Below are positions 33,705 to 43,323 of a stretch of DNA of 64,000 nt, piece after piece. The stretch's first letter is position 1. Each line of letters starts with the position of its first letter. The translations under genes were made by a program, and so were the position numbers. Below the pieces are notes generated by a model that saw only the letters and a list, made by a program, of their open reading frames with translations, was not told the DNA's origin and searched no databases. The DNA comes from Chitinophaga alhagiae (lineage in GTDB: Bacteria > Bacteroidota > Bacteroidia > Chitinophagales > Chitinophagaceae): contig NZ_QXMH01000004.1 in NCBI RefSeq assembly GCF_003568665.1, positions 538,942 through 602,941 of the forward strand, given 5' to 3'.

Positions 33705-35285
33705 TTATTCATCGTAAGGCGGGTTCTGGTCCCCTACCAGTTTGCGGTTGGCATTGAATGCGTCCGAATTGATGGGGTACAGTATCCTGCCCATGGCATT
33801 GGGCGTGGCGGCGTTGTTATCAAACTGCGTAGCGCCTTCCCGGGCGGCCAGGAGGGGGTTCATCATTTCGCGCAGGTAGGCGTAGCCGGTATTGGTAAAA
33901 TCATACATTTTATCAATGCGGCAGAGGTCAAACCATCGCTTGCCTTCGCCAATCAATTCAAACTGCCTTTCTTTCAGGATGAGGCGTTCTATGTACTTCG
34001 TTTTGTCTTCACCGGGCGGCACGTCCGCTTCTTCCGCTTTGTCCATATACCCTACTCTTTCCCGCACCTTGTTCAGTATCTCCAGCGCCTCGGGGAAGCG
34101 GCCCTTGTGGGTGAGCGCTTCCGCGCGCAGCAGCATTACGTCCGCAAAACGGTAAATGGGAATTTTGGCGTTGCACTGGTTGTTGCCTTCAAAAATGAAG
34201 TCGCCGCCGGGCAATGCTTCCCATACCGCAAACTTGCCGAACTGCACCACGTTGGCGGCATATTCTGACTGCAGGTTGTAGGTAATGGTATCCCAGCAGA
34301 GGTAAAAACGGCCGTCTGTGGTCACGTTGTTCTCCGCGTGGTTTTTCAGCTCCTGCCACAGCTCGGGGCGCACCTTGTACTGGTGGGTGTTGGAGCCGGA
34401 GCCCAGCTTCTGGCATACGCCTACGCCGGTGTTGCCCCTTTCCACATCGTTCCAGTAGAGGTTGAAAATGGTCTCTGTGGAGGCTTCCGGGTTTACGAAC
34501 ATGTCTTTCCACTGCATGGGCGTGCTCACCCAGGTGCATTTGCTGGTGGTGATGCAGTGCTGGGAGGCTGCCAGCGCCTGGTCATACTCCTGGAACCACA
34601 TGTGTACGTCTGTTTGCAGGGCGTATACCCCGGCTTTCTGGATGCGGTACTTGATGCCGCGGCTGGTAAGGTCGTTGCCAATGAGGCCGAGGGAAGCCTC
34701 AATATCGTCCTGTATCTGTTTTTTCACCACGGCAATGTCTGAGCGGGGATACTGTACCTCCTGGCTGAGGTCTTCTACCGGCTCCAGCAGCATCGGCATT
34801 TTTCCCCAAACGCGCAGGCCGTAGAAATACAGCAGCGCGCGCAGGGCGTAACACTGGCCCAGGTAATCCTTGTAGAGGGCCTGGCCCTGGTCACGGTTCT
34901 CCGTGATCATTTCCGGGAAATACCTGATGCCGAAGTTGCAGAGGGAAATACCGGTGTACAGGTCCGTCCACCGCGTAATACCGTTAATATCACTGTCATT
35001 GGCCGTGAGCGCGTTGTTCAACAGCTTCGTTTGGGCGTTGCCGGTACCGGCCACGGTCATGTTATCTGACCGCACTTCGCCCCAGTCAAACCAATTGGTA
35101 CGCAGCACGTTCTGCAGCTGATTGTAAATGCCCGCCATCCAGGATTTGGCGTCGTTCTGGTCTTTCCAGAAGGTTTTCGGGTCTGCGGTAGACACCGGGC
35201 TTTCATCCAGCATCTTGTTGCACTGCAGGCTGGATACCAGCAGCAGGCCCGTAAATATTATTGTTAAAATGTTGAATCTTTTCAT
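33705..35285 (-). CDS. susD: SusD/RagB family surface nutrient-binding lipoprotein
   Basis: 526 residues; lipoprotein signal (LLVSSLQC, Cys at about 22). The body has the SusD tetratricopeptide-like helices and the RagB signature: the early helix NDAKSWMAGIYNQLQNV, YLGQCYALRALLYFYGLRVWG (about 130-150) and IPIYRFADVMLLRAEALTHKG (about 400-420), ending in the ERLILKERQFELIGEGKRWFDLCR motif. It captures a ligand and hands it to the partner SusC, 12 bp upstream. The ligand is unknown because no glycosidase is in this operon. Confidence 0.96.
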   Translation of the reverse strand: MKRFNILTIIFTGLLLVSSLQCNKMLDESPVSTADPKTFWKDQNDAKSWMAGIYNQLQNVLRTNWFDWGEVRSDNMTVAGTGNAQTKLLNNALTANDSDINGITRWTDLYTGISLCNFGIRYFPEMITENRDQGQALYKDYLGQCYALRALLYFYGLRVWGKMPMLLEPVEDLSQEVQYPRSDIAVVKKQIQDDIEASLGLIGNDLTSRGIKYRIQKAGVYALQTDVHMWFQEYDQALAASQHCITTSKCTWVSTPMQWKDMFVNPEASTETIFNLYWNDVERGNTGVGVCQKLGSGSNTHQYKVRPELWQELKNHAENNVTTDGRFYLCWDTITYNLQSEYAANVVQFGKFAVWEALPGGDFIFEGNNQCNAKIPIYRFADVMLLRAEALTHKGRFPEALEILNKVRERVGYMDKAEEADVPPGEDKTKYIERLILKERQFELIGEGKRWFDLCRIDKMYDFTNTGYAYLREMMNPLLAAREGATQFDNNAATPNAMGRILYPINSDAFNANRKLVGDQNPPYDE

Positions 35286-35297
35286 ACACTGTTCAGA

Positions 35298-38200
35298 TTA
35301 AAATGAAACATTTACACCCATCCCTATTTCACGCCTGCGCGGGTATTTGCCCGGGTCGTCTCCCGGCTTGAGCACGCTGCGCTGGCTTACTTCCGGATCA
35401 AAGCCGGTGTATTTGGTCCACGTTAAAAGGTTGTTGCCATATACGTACACGTTCAGCATCTGCATGTGCAGCCTTCTTGAAATGTCTGCCGGCAGGGAAT
35501 AGCCCAGCCTGGCGGTTTGCAGCCTGATAAAGGAACCGTCTTCCAGGAAGTAGCTGCCGCCCCTGCGGGAGTTGTCTGCCAGCTTGTCCCCGCCCTGGTA
35601 AGAATCTGTGATCTGGCCGGGGTACTTCCACATGTTGTAGATGAAATACGGTTCCGGCGTGGTGTTGCTGTTGGAGAAAGAAGCGGTGTTGCGCCTGTTC
35701 TCGTTATAGATGCTGTTGCCGAAGTTGCCGTAGAAGGAGAAAGACAGCGTGAAGGTCTTGTACGAAAAGGTGTTGGCCCAGCCCAGGCTCCAGCGCGGCT
35801 GGCCGTACCCGATGATCTTCCGGTCTTCGTTGCCGATGCTGCCGTTGAGGTTGCCGTCCGCGTCCGGCAGGTTGCGCCAGATCACGTCACCGCCTTTGGA
35901 CACGTTGCCGCCGGTGGTCATGCGTTTCACTTCGCCGGTGTACTTCTGGCCGTCTGGCGTATTGTAGCCTACCAGCACGGGCTGCATGTTTTTCTCAACG
36001 ATCACGTTGCCCTGCGCATCCTTTTCAAATTCGGGAATGAGGCGGGTTTTGTAGTCCGGCGTCCACGCGTTGCTCTGGTCATACTCATAGATGCCCAGGT
36101 ACTCATAGCCGTAGAAGTTGCCGGCTTCCATGCCCTGGCCTACGTACCAGATACCGTCTACATAATCCCCGCCGGGCAGTTCGGTGATCTTGTTGCGGAT
36201 GCGGGTCCAGTTCACGGAGGTCATCCACTGAAAGTTCTTGGTATGCAGCGGGTAGGCGGTGATGCCCAGCTCAATGCCGCTGTTCTTGATGCTGCCGGCG
36301 TTGGTACGCACCTTGCCGGGGTAACCGGCTTCCAGGGGAAGCGGCGCATCGTACAGCAGGTCCGAGGTATGCTTTTCATAATAATCCGCCACAAAGGCAA
36401 TGCGGCCATTGAGGAAGGTGAGGTCCAGCCCGATGTCTGACTGCACGGTTTCTTCCCATTTCAGGTCCGGGTTGCCGAGGCGGCTGTTGGTCCTGATGCC
36501 GCTCACGCCATCGTACCGGTACTCACCGAACACGAACTGCGTTTGCGCATCGTACTCGCCAATGGCCTGGTTGCCCGTAACGCCCCAACTGGCGCGCAGC
36601 TTGCCGTCTGTCAGTATTTTGGACAGGCCGCGCATAAAAGGCTCGTCGCTAAAGCGCCAGCCTGCGGATACGGAGGGGAAATTGCCCCAGCGCATATCCC
36701 GGCCAAAGCGCGAAGACCCGTCCCGGCGCAGTACGCCGTTGATCAGGTAACGGCCTTTATAGTCATACCCTACCCTGCCAAAAAAGCCGAGCAGGGAAGA
36801 GTTGGCCCCTCCGGTATACAGGTCTGCCGGAGAAAAGTCCGTAGCCGCGTTCAGCGACTCCACAGATTCCGTTACAAACCTGCGGCCGCCGATGTTGGTC
36901 TCTTCTTCCGTGTTCCTTTCATAGTTCAGGCCCGCGGTGGCGTATACGTTATGCGCCTTGTTAAAGCTCTGCTTGTAGCTGAGGTAGGCGTTAGACTGTG
37001 TTCTGATGGGCAGCGAAGTGTTTTCGCTGGAGGTGGCCACCGGGTCTCCGCTGAAGTCTACCAGCTTGGAGTTGAACCTTTTGTTCTTGTTCAGCGCCAG
37101 GTCCGCGGAGCCGTCTACATGCAGGCTCAGGGAGGGCATGAAGGCGTAGTCGAAAGACTGGTATACGGTGGAGCGGTAGATGTGTGAATTGTTTTTGCGG
37201 AGAAAAGATTCCGCAATGGGGTTCCGGCGCCCGCCGTTGTTGAGGATGTAATCCCCGCTGGGCAGGTACAGCGCCATGCCGGCCGGGCGTTGCAGCGCCT
37301 GGCGGATCACGTTGCCCTCATCCACGTTGTTCCTGTCCTGGTACCCTGCAAAAAAGCGGGTGGCCATAGACAGTTTTTTGGAAGGCCGGTATTCTATGTT
37401 GGTGCGGAAAGAGAACCGCTTGTTCATGGTGTTCAGCACAATGCCCTGTTCATTGAGGTATTGCATGCCGGTGTAATAGCTCAATTGTTTGGTGCCGCCT
37501 TTCACGCCAATGTCAAACTGGTTCCTGATAGCCGTTTGCGTAATGAGGGCCTGGTAATCGTTATCCGCGTTGCGGGCAAAGGAGGTGGAATCGTCCGGCT
37601 TGGGATCGAGGCCGATGTTGGAGCGGCGTTCGTATATCTGCCTTTCCAGGCGGTTGGATTGCGGCACGCGGTTGGCCAGTTTGCCCCAGCTGCGGAAATA
37701 ATCCAGCGTTACCTGCGGCTTGCCTTCTTCCCCGCGCTTGGTGGTGATGAGGATCACGCCGTTGGCGGAGCGGGAGCCGTAAATGGCCGCGGAAGCGGCG
37801 TCTTTGAGTATTTCGATTGACTGGATGTCTTTGGGATTGATGCTGTTGATGTTGTTCATCGTTACCCCGTCTACGATATACAAGGGTTTTACGCCCGCAT
37901 CGGAGAGCGTGGAGAGACCGCGGATGGTGATGTCCTGCTCGTCTCCCGGCGCGCCGGAGTTGCTCATCACCCTTACGCCGGGGGCCGCGCCCTGGATGGC
38001 GTCAAAGATGCTGACCGGCTGCTTTTCTTCAATGGCTTTGGCACTGATGGAGCTGATAGCCGCCGTTACATCCCTTTTTTTCTGGGTGCCATAGCCTACT
38101 ACCACCACATCATTGAGAGTGGAAATGTTGTCCAGCAGGGTAACGTTGATGGTAGTACGGTCTCCCACCACTTCTTCCCTGCTCATAAACCCGGTCATGG

Positions 38201-38462
38201 AAAACACCAGGGTGGCGCCCGGGGCCACGGTAATCATGTACTGGCCTTCCATATTGGCGGCCACACCCTGTTTGGTGCCTTTCACAATTACGTTTACGCC
38301 CGGCAGGGCATTGCCTTTTTCATCCTTTACGGCACCCTGCACTTTTACAGACTGTGCAAAAGCTGCGGTGGCCCAGGCCTGCAGCAGCAGCAGGAAGGTA
38401 AAAGGCAAAAGCCACTTCCTGGCGTAAAAGATGCAGGTGTTTGCGCTCATACGTTTTCTCAT
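35298..38462 (-). CDS. susC: SusC/RagA family TonB-linked outer-membrane transporter
   Basis: 1054 residues. Signal peptide (to about residue 36), carboxypeptidase-like regulatory domain (about 38-115: VQGAVKDEKGNALPGVNVIVKG), a TonB-box-like/hinge segment DVVVVGYGTQKKRD (about 117-130), plug domain (about 130-245, with YIVDGVTMNNINSINP, SIEILKDAASAAIYGSRSANGVILITTK) and a long barrel ending in F. It lacks the STN domain, so it is not under sigma/FecR control, which agrees with the absence of such genes nearby. It imports the ligand bound by the SusD protein. The Met at residue 5 is an alternative start. The 700-bp upstream region holds LacI-operator-like palindromes. Confidence 0.96.
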   Translation of the reverse strand: MRKRMSANTCIFYARKWLLPFTFLLLLQAWATAAFAQSVKVQGAVKDEKGNALPGVNVIVKGTKQGVAANMEGQYMITVAPGATLVFSMTGFMSREEVVGDRTTINVTLLDNISTLNDVVVVGYGTQKKRDVTAAISSISAKAIEEKQPVSIFDAIQGAAPGVRVMSNSGAPGDEQDITIRGLSTLSDAGVKPLYIVDGVTMNNINSINPKDIQSIEILKDAASAAIYGSRSANGVILITTKRGEEGKPQVTLDYFRSWGKLANRVPQSNRLERQIYERRSNIGLDPKPDDSTSFARNADNDYQALITQTAIRNQFDIGVKGGTKQLSYYTGMQYLNEQGIVLNTMNKRFSFRTNIEYRPSKKLSMATRFFAGYQDRNNVDEGNVIRQALQRPAGMALYLPSGDYILNNGGRRNPIAESFLRKNNSHIYRSTVYQSFDYAFMPSLSLHVDGSADLALNKNKRFNSKLVDFSGDPVATSSENTSLPIRTQSNAYLSYKQSFNKAHNVYATAGLNYERNTEEETNIGGRRFVTESVESLNAATDFSPADLYTGGANSSLLGFFGRVGYDYKGRYLINGVLRRDGSSRFGRDMRWGNFPSVSAGWRFSDEPFMRGLSKILTDGKLRASWGVTGNQAIGEYDAQTQFVFGEYRYDGVSGIRTNSRLGNPDLKWEETVQSDIGLDLTFLNGRIAFVADYYEKHTSDLLYDAPLPLEAGYPGKVRTNAGSIKNSGIELGITAYPLHTKNFQWMTSVNWTRIRNKITELPGGDYVDGIWYVGQGMEAGNFYGYEYLGIYEYDQSNAWTPDYKTRLIPEFEKDAQGNVIVEKNMQPVLVGYNTPDGQKYTGEVKRMTTGGNVSKGGDVIWRNLPDADGNLNGSIGNEDRKIIGYGQPRWSLGWANTFSYKTFTLSFSFYGNFGNSIYNENRRNTASFSNSNTTPEPYFIYNMWKYPGQITDSYQGGDKLADNSRRGGSYFLEDGSFIRLQTARLGYSLPADISRRLHMQMLNVYVYGNNLLTWTKYTGFDPEVSQRSVLKPGDDPGKYPRRREIGMGVNVSF

Positions 38463-38665
38463 AAGGGAATTGCTTTAAAATTTTTGAAATAGATACAGAA
38501 GCTGTTGAACTAGCATTGGTCGTATGGTCTCATGAAGGAACTAGCGATCAGGGCCGGGCGCAAAGCCCGGGCAGGAAGCAAAAATTACCAGTCATAACGT
38601 GTTACTCTTTTTTTTAAAATGAATATGTCCCCCAGGGCGGTTTCCGGCGCTATTTTATTCGATAA

Positions 38666-38681
38666 ATGCAATCGTTTGCAT
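38666..38681. promoter_or_regulatory. LacI-family operator-like palindrome
   Basis: ATGCAATCGTTTGCAT is a 16-bp palindrome with one mismatched pair, centred on CG. This matches the general consensus of LacI/CcpA-type operators. It lies about 200 bp upstream of the susC start. Confidence 0.5.
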
Positions 38682-39055
38682 AAGTATTCAAAAAAATAGC
38701 GGTGTCATCCGTCCGTTTTTCGATGTTGAAAATCTTTTCCGGCCTGCTGTTTTTTTACATGAAATTGTTTGAAATGAACCTGAATATTCTACCTAAATCC
38801 TGTTACTGCATAGATTAAGCCCGCAAGCTGATTTTGGTATTTATCACTCTTTCATAACCGTGGTGTCTGCGTTTCTGCCGTAAAAGTCACTTAAATAGCC
38901 TGAAATTCCTTGACGTTTATTCTCCAATCATGGTATTTTTTTGACATGCCCCGCATGGCGGGTAAATGAAGTTCTCCAGTAGCTTTTCCAGGGGCTTCCA
39001 TAAAGCCGGAAAGGTGAAGGGACGGGCAAAAAACAGTCAGCCAGGTACCCGTTTC

Positions 39056-39069
39056 TGAAAACGTTTGCA
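39056..39069. promoter_or_regulatory. Second LacI-family operator-like palindrome
   Basis: TGAAAACGTTTGCA is a 14-bp near-palindrome with one mismatched pair. Its core AAACGTTTGCA resembles the right half of the site at 38666. It lies about 115 bp upstream of the SWIB gene. Confidence 0.45.
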
Positions 39070-39171
39070 TACCCGGGGAACAAATTTCCCGGTATGAGGC
39101 ATAAAATTTGCACCCGCCCTATGCAACAATATATTACATTGCAGTGTTAACGAACTTAAAATCAACTCACA

Positions 39172-39468
39172 ATGGCAAAAGCAGTAAAAAAAGCAGCTAC
39201 GGCAACTAAAAAAACGGCGGAAAAATCCAATTCAGGTTTTATGGCGCCCCTCACTCCCAGCCCTGCATTGGCAGCCGTGATAGGCGATAAACCCCTGGCA
39301 AGGACCGCCATTGTTAAAGCGATCTGGGATTACATCAAGGCGCATGGCCTGCAAGACCAGCAAAACAAACGCATGATCAACGCAGATGCCAAGCTGAAGC
39401 CTGTTTTCGGTAAAGACCAGATCTCCATGTTCGAACTGGCCAAACTGATCAACCAGCACGTGAAATAA
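39172..39468 (+). CDS. SWIB/MDM2 domain protein
   Basis: 98 residues. A Lys/Ala-rich N-terminal tail (about 1-20, able to bind DNA) precedes a single SWIB/MDM2 domain (about 23-98: MAPLTPSPALAAVIGDKPLARTAIVKAIWDYIKAHGLQDQQNKRMINADAKLKPVFG broken into the usual helices, ending QISMFELAKLINQHV). In eukaryotes this domain occurs in chromatin-remodelling complexes; in bacteria small stand-alone forms occur in Chlamydia and many Bacteroidota and are thought to be nucleoid-associated. It is monocistronic with a terminator downstream. The start is chosen because it begins the basic tail; the domain itself begins after residue 20. Confidence 0.93.
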   Translation: MAKAVKKAATATKKTAEKSNSGFMAPLTPSPALAAVIGDKPLARTAIVKAIWDYIKAHGLQDQQNKRMINADAKLKPVFGKDQISMFELAKLINQHVK

Positions 39469-39593
39469 GCGGATATTGTTACATCGCAGTTGAACAACAT
39501 TTAATGCGGGCAGTACCCGCAGGAGGGCGTTTCGGCCCTTTCCTGCAGGGGCCCGCTGCCCGCCCGCTGCGGGTGGGTACACATCTGTTACAG

Positions 39594-39627
39594 GAGGCCG
39601 TCTCAAAAGTATTGAGCGGCCTCTTTT
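39594..39627 (+). terminator. Terminator of the SWIB gene
   Basis: Stem GAGGCCG...CGGCCTC with an inner CTCAA/TTGAG arm (one bulged base) and TTTTT after it. Confidence 0.85.
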
Positions 39628-39630
39628 TAT

Positions 39631-39741
39631 GCGGGTATCTGCCGGAAACAAGTAAACGTTCAGGCGATCTCTCCGGTTTTTATCCGGGTACCTCATGGAA
39701 ACAGCTAAAGGTGATTCAGGCGATCTCTCCGGGTCTTCTTT
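39631..39741. repeat. Two-copy degenerate 53-56 bp tandem repeat
   Basis: Units begin at 39631 (GCGGGTATCTGCCGGAAACA) and 39684 (CCGGGTACCTCATGGAAACA). Both contain TTCAGGCGATCTCTCCGG (from 39659 and 39715). The array lies in the gap 3' of both the SWIB gene and the converging DUF481 gene. Confidence 0.75.
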
Positions 39742-39771
39742 TATTTTTGATGCCTCCTCCTTTGTGACCCG

Positions 39772-40506
39772 TCAGAAATATTTTTCCACGGTTAGCCCGT
39801 AGTTCATCAGCAGGTTTTCCCGGTTGGTGCGGTTCAGCTTATTGTACGTCATGGCGGCCGTAATGCTCAGCCAGGAGCGGAGCTTGACGGAAAGGGCGGT
39901 ATTGCTCTTGATGATATAGTCACTGCCGAGAGACAGGGAGTTCTGTAAAAAATGCCGGCCTTCCAGCACCACAATATTTGCCACGGTGAATTTATACTGG
40001 AGGCGGAGGGAGTTCCGGAAGGTCTGGTACACGTCAGGCACCGTGTCATGCAGCACCAGGTCACTGTTCTCGAACAGGATGCCGTCACTGATATTGAGCT
40101 GGGCGTTGGGTTTGTTGAGCACATCGTACGCCAAGCCTGCCCCGCCCTGGAAGCGGTTGTTGATCTTGAGGGAATAACTCTTGTCGTAACTGGCCAGGCC
40201 CCAATAGTACAGGCGGCTGCTGTCCCGGTAGAGGTTAAGATCAAGCGCGGCGGAAAAATCGTTGTTGGTGAGGTCACTGTTTTGCTGGCCGTAGATATAG
40301 GCGGCATTGGCGTTCAAAGCAACTTTTCTTTTGCTTATTTTAAACCCGAGGGCATTGTTCAGGAGATAGGCCCGGCCGTTGTTGGTGTGGTTCATGGAGC
40401 CGGTAGACGCGTATTTCAGGTAATAATGGGTAGAGTCGCTGAACTGCGCAAACACCTGGCCGCAGCCCAGCAGCAGCGCCAGCAATAGAAGGTTTCTTTT
40501 TATCAT
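39772..40506 (-). CDS. DUF481-type outer-membrane beta-barrel protein
   Basis: 244 residues from the ATG at 40506, which gives a signal peptide (LLLLALLLGCGQVFAQ); a longer frame starts at 40533. The rest consists of alternating amphipathic strands, with repeated aromatic pairs (YYWGLASYDKSYSLKIN, LSLGSDYIIKSNTALSV, LSITAAMTYNKLN) and the terminal aromatic residue F typical of a barrel inserted by BamA. It matches DUF481 (salt-induced outer-membrane-type barrel). Function unknown; it may be an envelope protein with no ligand known. The gene is convergent with the SWIB gene. Confidence 0.8.
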   Translation of the reverse strand: MIKRNLLLLALLLGCGQVFAQFSDSTHYYLKYASTGSMNHTNNGRAYLLNNALGFKISKRKVALNANAAYIYGQQNSDLTNNDFSAALDLNLYRDSSRLYYWGLASYDKSYSLKINNRFQGGAGLAYDVLNKPNAQLNISDGILFENSDLVLHDTVPDVYQTFRNSLRLQYKFTVANIVVLEGRHFLQNSLSLGSDYIIKSNTALSVKLRSWLSITAAMTYNKLNRTNRENLLMNYGLTVEKYF

Positions 40507-40706
40507 CACGCCCTGCGCAGCCACAATTAACATGCCGGGGCGGCAAAAACTGCCGTTTTTGCACGCAGGGGAAAGCGGCTATTCATATGATATCCCGGCC
40601 CCGGCCCGTTGGCGGCCACGCTCAGGCAACTAACGCGCAACACCCGGGCAGCCGCCGCATGAACGGCGCGGTGTATTAACGCTATACGTGAAGCCGGCGC
40701 CGCGGC

Positions 40707-40982
40707 CTATTCCACGGCCAGCGACTCGTCCAGGCCGTTGTCCGCCACAAATTTGTCCCGCTTCTCCTTGTAGCTCACCAGCAGGCCGTCTACCTTGTCT
40801 GTTCCGCCCACAATGCTGTCATAAATATCACCGAGCGATTTTTCCAGCTCACTGTCACCCAGGTTGATATTGTCCGTTTCTATCTGCCCGATCTTTTTTA
40901 CCAGGGAAGACTGGGTATTCTTCAGGTCTTCCAGCTCGCGGAGTATCTTGTCCATTAACAATGCCTTTTCTCGCTTGTCCAT
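40707..40982 (-). CDS. Small coiled-coil hypothetical protein
   Basis: 91 residues from the ATG at 40982. A much longer frame reaches 41153 but would overlap the divergent esterase gene, so the shorter start is taken. The sequence MDKREKALLMDKILRELEDLKNTQ starts a strongly charged helix; heptads suggest a coiled coil through about residue 35, followed by LGDIYDSIVGGTDKV and KEKRDKFVADNGLDES. Cytoplasmic, with no recognisable domain. It stands divergent from the esterase/GH28 operon (135-bp gap). Confidence 0.7.
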   Translation of the reverse strand: MDKREKALLMDKILRELEDLKNTQSSLVKKIGQIETDNINLGDSELEKSLGDIYDSIVGGTDKVDGLLVSYKEKRDKFVADNGLDESLAVE

Positions 40983-41117
40983 AAATAGCATTTTTAGGAT
41001 GAGGAATACCCTGCGGGCACCAAATATGGTGCCACAGCAGTAGGGGAACAACCGTAACGGCGGGAAAAAAATTTCCTTTTCACTACTCCCCTGTGTAATT
41101 TCAATTGTCTCATAGAT

Positions 41118-43298
41118 ATGAAAAAATTGCGCAGCTTTTCCAAAACGTTCCAACTGTTATGCGTGCTGGTACCCTTCTGCCATACCAGCCTGAAAGCCCA
41201 GCAGGAGCTGGACGTGATACGCAACTGGATGCATTTCACCGATGCGCCCAACTCCCTCTACCGCCACCTCACCGGCGAGGCCTATCCCCTGCTGGCCCGG
41301 CGCCAGGCCGAAGTAGCGGCGCAGCACGGCCTTTCAGCCTGGCAGCAACGGCAACAGGGCATCCGTAACAACCTGGAGGAGATGCTGGGCCCTTTCCCGG
41401 AAAAAACGCCCCTGCGCCCCAAAGTGATGCGGGAGGTACGCAAGGCGGGCTACCGGGTGGAGCATGTGGTATTTGAGTCGCAGCCCTCCTTTTATGTTAC
41501 CGCTTCGCTCTACATTCCCGCCGGCCTGAAAAACAAGGCCCCCGCTATTTTGTATTGCAGCGGGCATTCCAACACCGGCTACCGCTCCGCGGCGTACCAG
41601 CGGGTGATCCTGAACCTGGTGAAAAAAGGGTTCCTGGTGCTGGCATTTGACCCCATCGGGCAGGGAGAGCGGTTGCAATATGTGAACCGCGAAACGGGGA
41701 AATCCCGCTTCAAATGGCCCACCTGGGAACATTCCTATCCCGGCGCGCAGCTCTTCATCACCGGCAGCTCCATGGCGCGGTACATGATCTGGGACGGCAT
41801 CAGGGCCATAGACTACCTGGTGAGCCGCCCGGAGGTAGACCCGCAGCGCATCGGCGTTACCGGCCGCTCCGGCGGCGGCACGCAGAGCGCCTACATTGCC
41901 GCGTTGGACAAACGCGTGAAGGCCGCGGCGCCGGAAAACTACGTAACCAGCTACACCCGGCTGCTGCAGTCCATCGGCCCGCAAGACGCAGAGCAGAACT
42001 TCCCGCAGGCCATTGCCCGCGGCTTTGACATCGGAGACCTGCTGCTGGCGCGCGCCCCGGCCCCTACGCTGATGATCACCACCAGCCGCGATATTTTTTC
42101 CATCCAGGGCTCCATGGAAACCGCGGAAGAAATAAAGGCCGCGTATACGGCCTATAACAAGCCAGGCAACTTCCGGATGGTGACAGACGATGCGGCCCAC
42201 GCCTCCACCGAAAAGAACCGGGCGGCCATGTACGCCTTTTTCCAGCAGCACCTGGGCAACCCCGGCAACGGGAAAGACGAAGAGATCACACCGCTGACGG
42301 AGGCCGAGCTGCAGGTGACCACTACCGGGCAGGTGCTCACCTCCCTGCAGGGAGAGACCGTGTTCAGCCTCAACCTCCGGGAAGCGGACCGGCTCAACGG
42401 CCAGCTGCAAAAAAAGCGGCAGCAGCCCGCCTACCTGGCCGGGGCCGTACAACAGGCCCGGGAGCTGAGCGGTTACCGCGCGCCGGGTGTAGCAGAAAAG
42501 CCCGTATTCACCGGCCGGCTGCAAAAAGACGGCTATACCATAGAAAAAGCGTTCATCAAAGGAGAAGGGGATTACCCCGTTCCGTTCATCACCCTGCGGC
42601 CTGAAAGCGGCGGCAGCAAGGCCGTGATCTACCTGCACCCCGCCGGCAAGGCCGCAGACGCGGGCAAGGAGATGGAATGGCTGGTGAAGAACGGCTTCAC
42701 CGTGCTGGCGCCAGACCTGTTAGGCACCGGGGAAACAGGCCCCGGCGCGTTCAAAGGCGATTCTTACATAGACAGCTGCACGTACAATACCTGGTTTGCC
42801 GCCATGCTCACCGGCCGCAGCATTGCCGGCATCCGCGCGGGAGACGTAGGGCGGCTGGCGCAGGTGCTGGCGCAGGACAGGCACGTAACGGAGATCTGCG
42901 CGCTGGCCAAAGAAGAAATGGCGCCCGTATTGCTGCACGCAGCCGCTTTTGATAAAAATATCACCAGGGTAGCCCTCGTAACGCCCGGCCTTTCATACCA
43001 TTCCATTGCCACTACCCTGCAATACCCTCCGGAAGCCATACAGAGCACCGTTCCCCGCGCCCTGGGGGCGTATGACCTGCCAGACCTGGCCGCCAGCCTG
43101 GCCCCGCGCTACCTGCTCATCGCCAACAGCGCGGCGGGCGCCGGTGAGCTGGAACTGGTGAAACAGGCCTACCACGGCCAGCATGCGGACACGCGCCTGC
43201 AGGTAGTGCCCGAAGCCGCTACGGAACAGCTGCACGATGCGCTCAAAAAATGGCTCCAAACCCAATCGCTCACCATATTACCGGGCAGCTCCAGGTAG
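41118..43298 (+). CDS. Secreted two-domain alpha/beta hydrolase (acetyl esterase-like)
   Basis: 726 residues with a signal peptide ending near residue 27. The N-terminal half (about 105-400) is an alpha/beta hydrolase with GVTGRSGGGTQ carrying the nucleophile S251 and a late HAST-type His (AAHASTEKN, about 357-360). The C-terminal half (about 480-720) repeats the fold (VIYLHPAGKAADAGKEM, VLAPDLLGTGETG) but has no clear GxSxG nucleophile, so it is probably a non-catalytic duplicate. The enzyme likely removes acetyl groups from a plant polysaccharide. It is in an operon with a GH28 polygalacturonase 25 bp downstream, which points to acetylated pectin as substrate. Confidence 0.85.
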   Translation: MKKLRSFSKTFQLLCVLVPFCHTSLKAQQELDVIRNWMHFTDAPNSLYRHLTGEAYPLLARRQAEVAAQHGLSAWQQRQQGIRNNLEEMLGPFPEKTPLRPKVMREVRKAGYRVEHVVFESQPSFYVTASLYIPAGLKNKAPAILYCSGHSNTGYRSAAYQRVILNLVKKGFLVLAFDPIGQGERLQYVNRETGKSRFKWPTWEHSYPGAQLFITGSSMARYMIWDGIRAIDYLVSRPEVDPQRIGVTGRSGGGTQSAYIAALDKRVKAAAPENYVTSYTRLLQSIGPQDAEQNFPQAIARGFDIGDLLLARAPAPTLMITTSRDIFSIQGSMETAEEIKAAYTAYNKPGNFRMVTDDAAHASTEKNRAAMYAFFQQHLGNPGNGKDEEITPLTEAELQVTTTGQVLTSLQGETVFSLNLREADRLNGQLQKKRQQPAYLAGAVQQARELSGYRAPGVAEKPVFTGRLQKDGYTIEKAFIKGEGDYPVPFITLRPESGGSKAVIYLHPAGKAADAGKEMEWLVKNGFTVLAPDLLGTGETGPGAFKGDSYIDSCTYNTWFAAMLTGRSIAGIRAGDVGRLAQVLAQDRHVTEICALAKEEMAPVLLHAAAFDKNITRVALVTPGLSYHSIATTLQYPPEAIQSTVPRALGAYDLPDLAASLAPRYLLIANSAAGAGELELVKQAYHGQHADTRLQVVPEAATEQLHDALKKWLQTQSLTILPGSSR

Positions 43299-43323
43299 CC
43301 GCCTTTCATGTAAACCGCATATC

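Larger units (their letters stand above)
38463..39171. other. Long regulatory intergenic region between susC and the SWIB gene
   Basis: No gene is visible. On the susC side, a GC hairpin (CCGGGC at 38554-38559 with GCCCGG at 38565-38570) lies about 90 bp into the leader. Two palindromes resembling LacI-family operators occur at 38666 and 39056. The SWIB side contains CCGGGGAACAAATTTCCCGG at 39073-39092, near-palindromic, and TTTG at 39107 with TACATTG at 39135 as weak promoter elements. Confidence 0.55.

Noticed and set aside
40983..41153. Longer N-terminus of the small coiled-coil protein
   Set aside because: It would overlap the divergent esterase start, and the added residues look non-coding.
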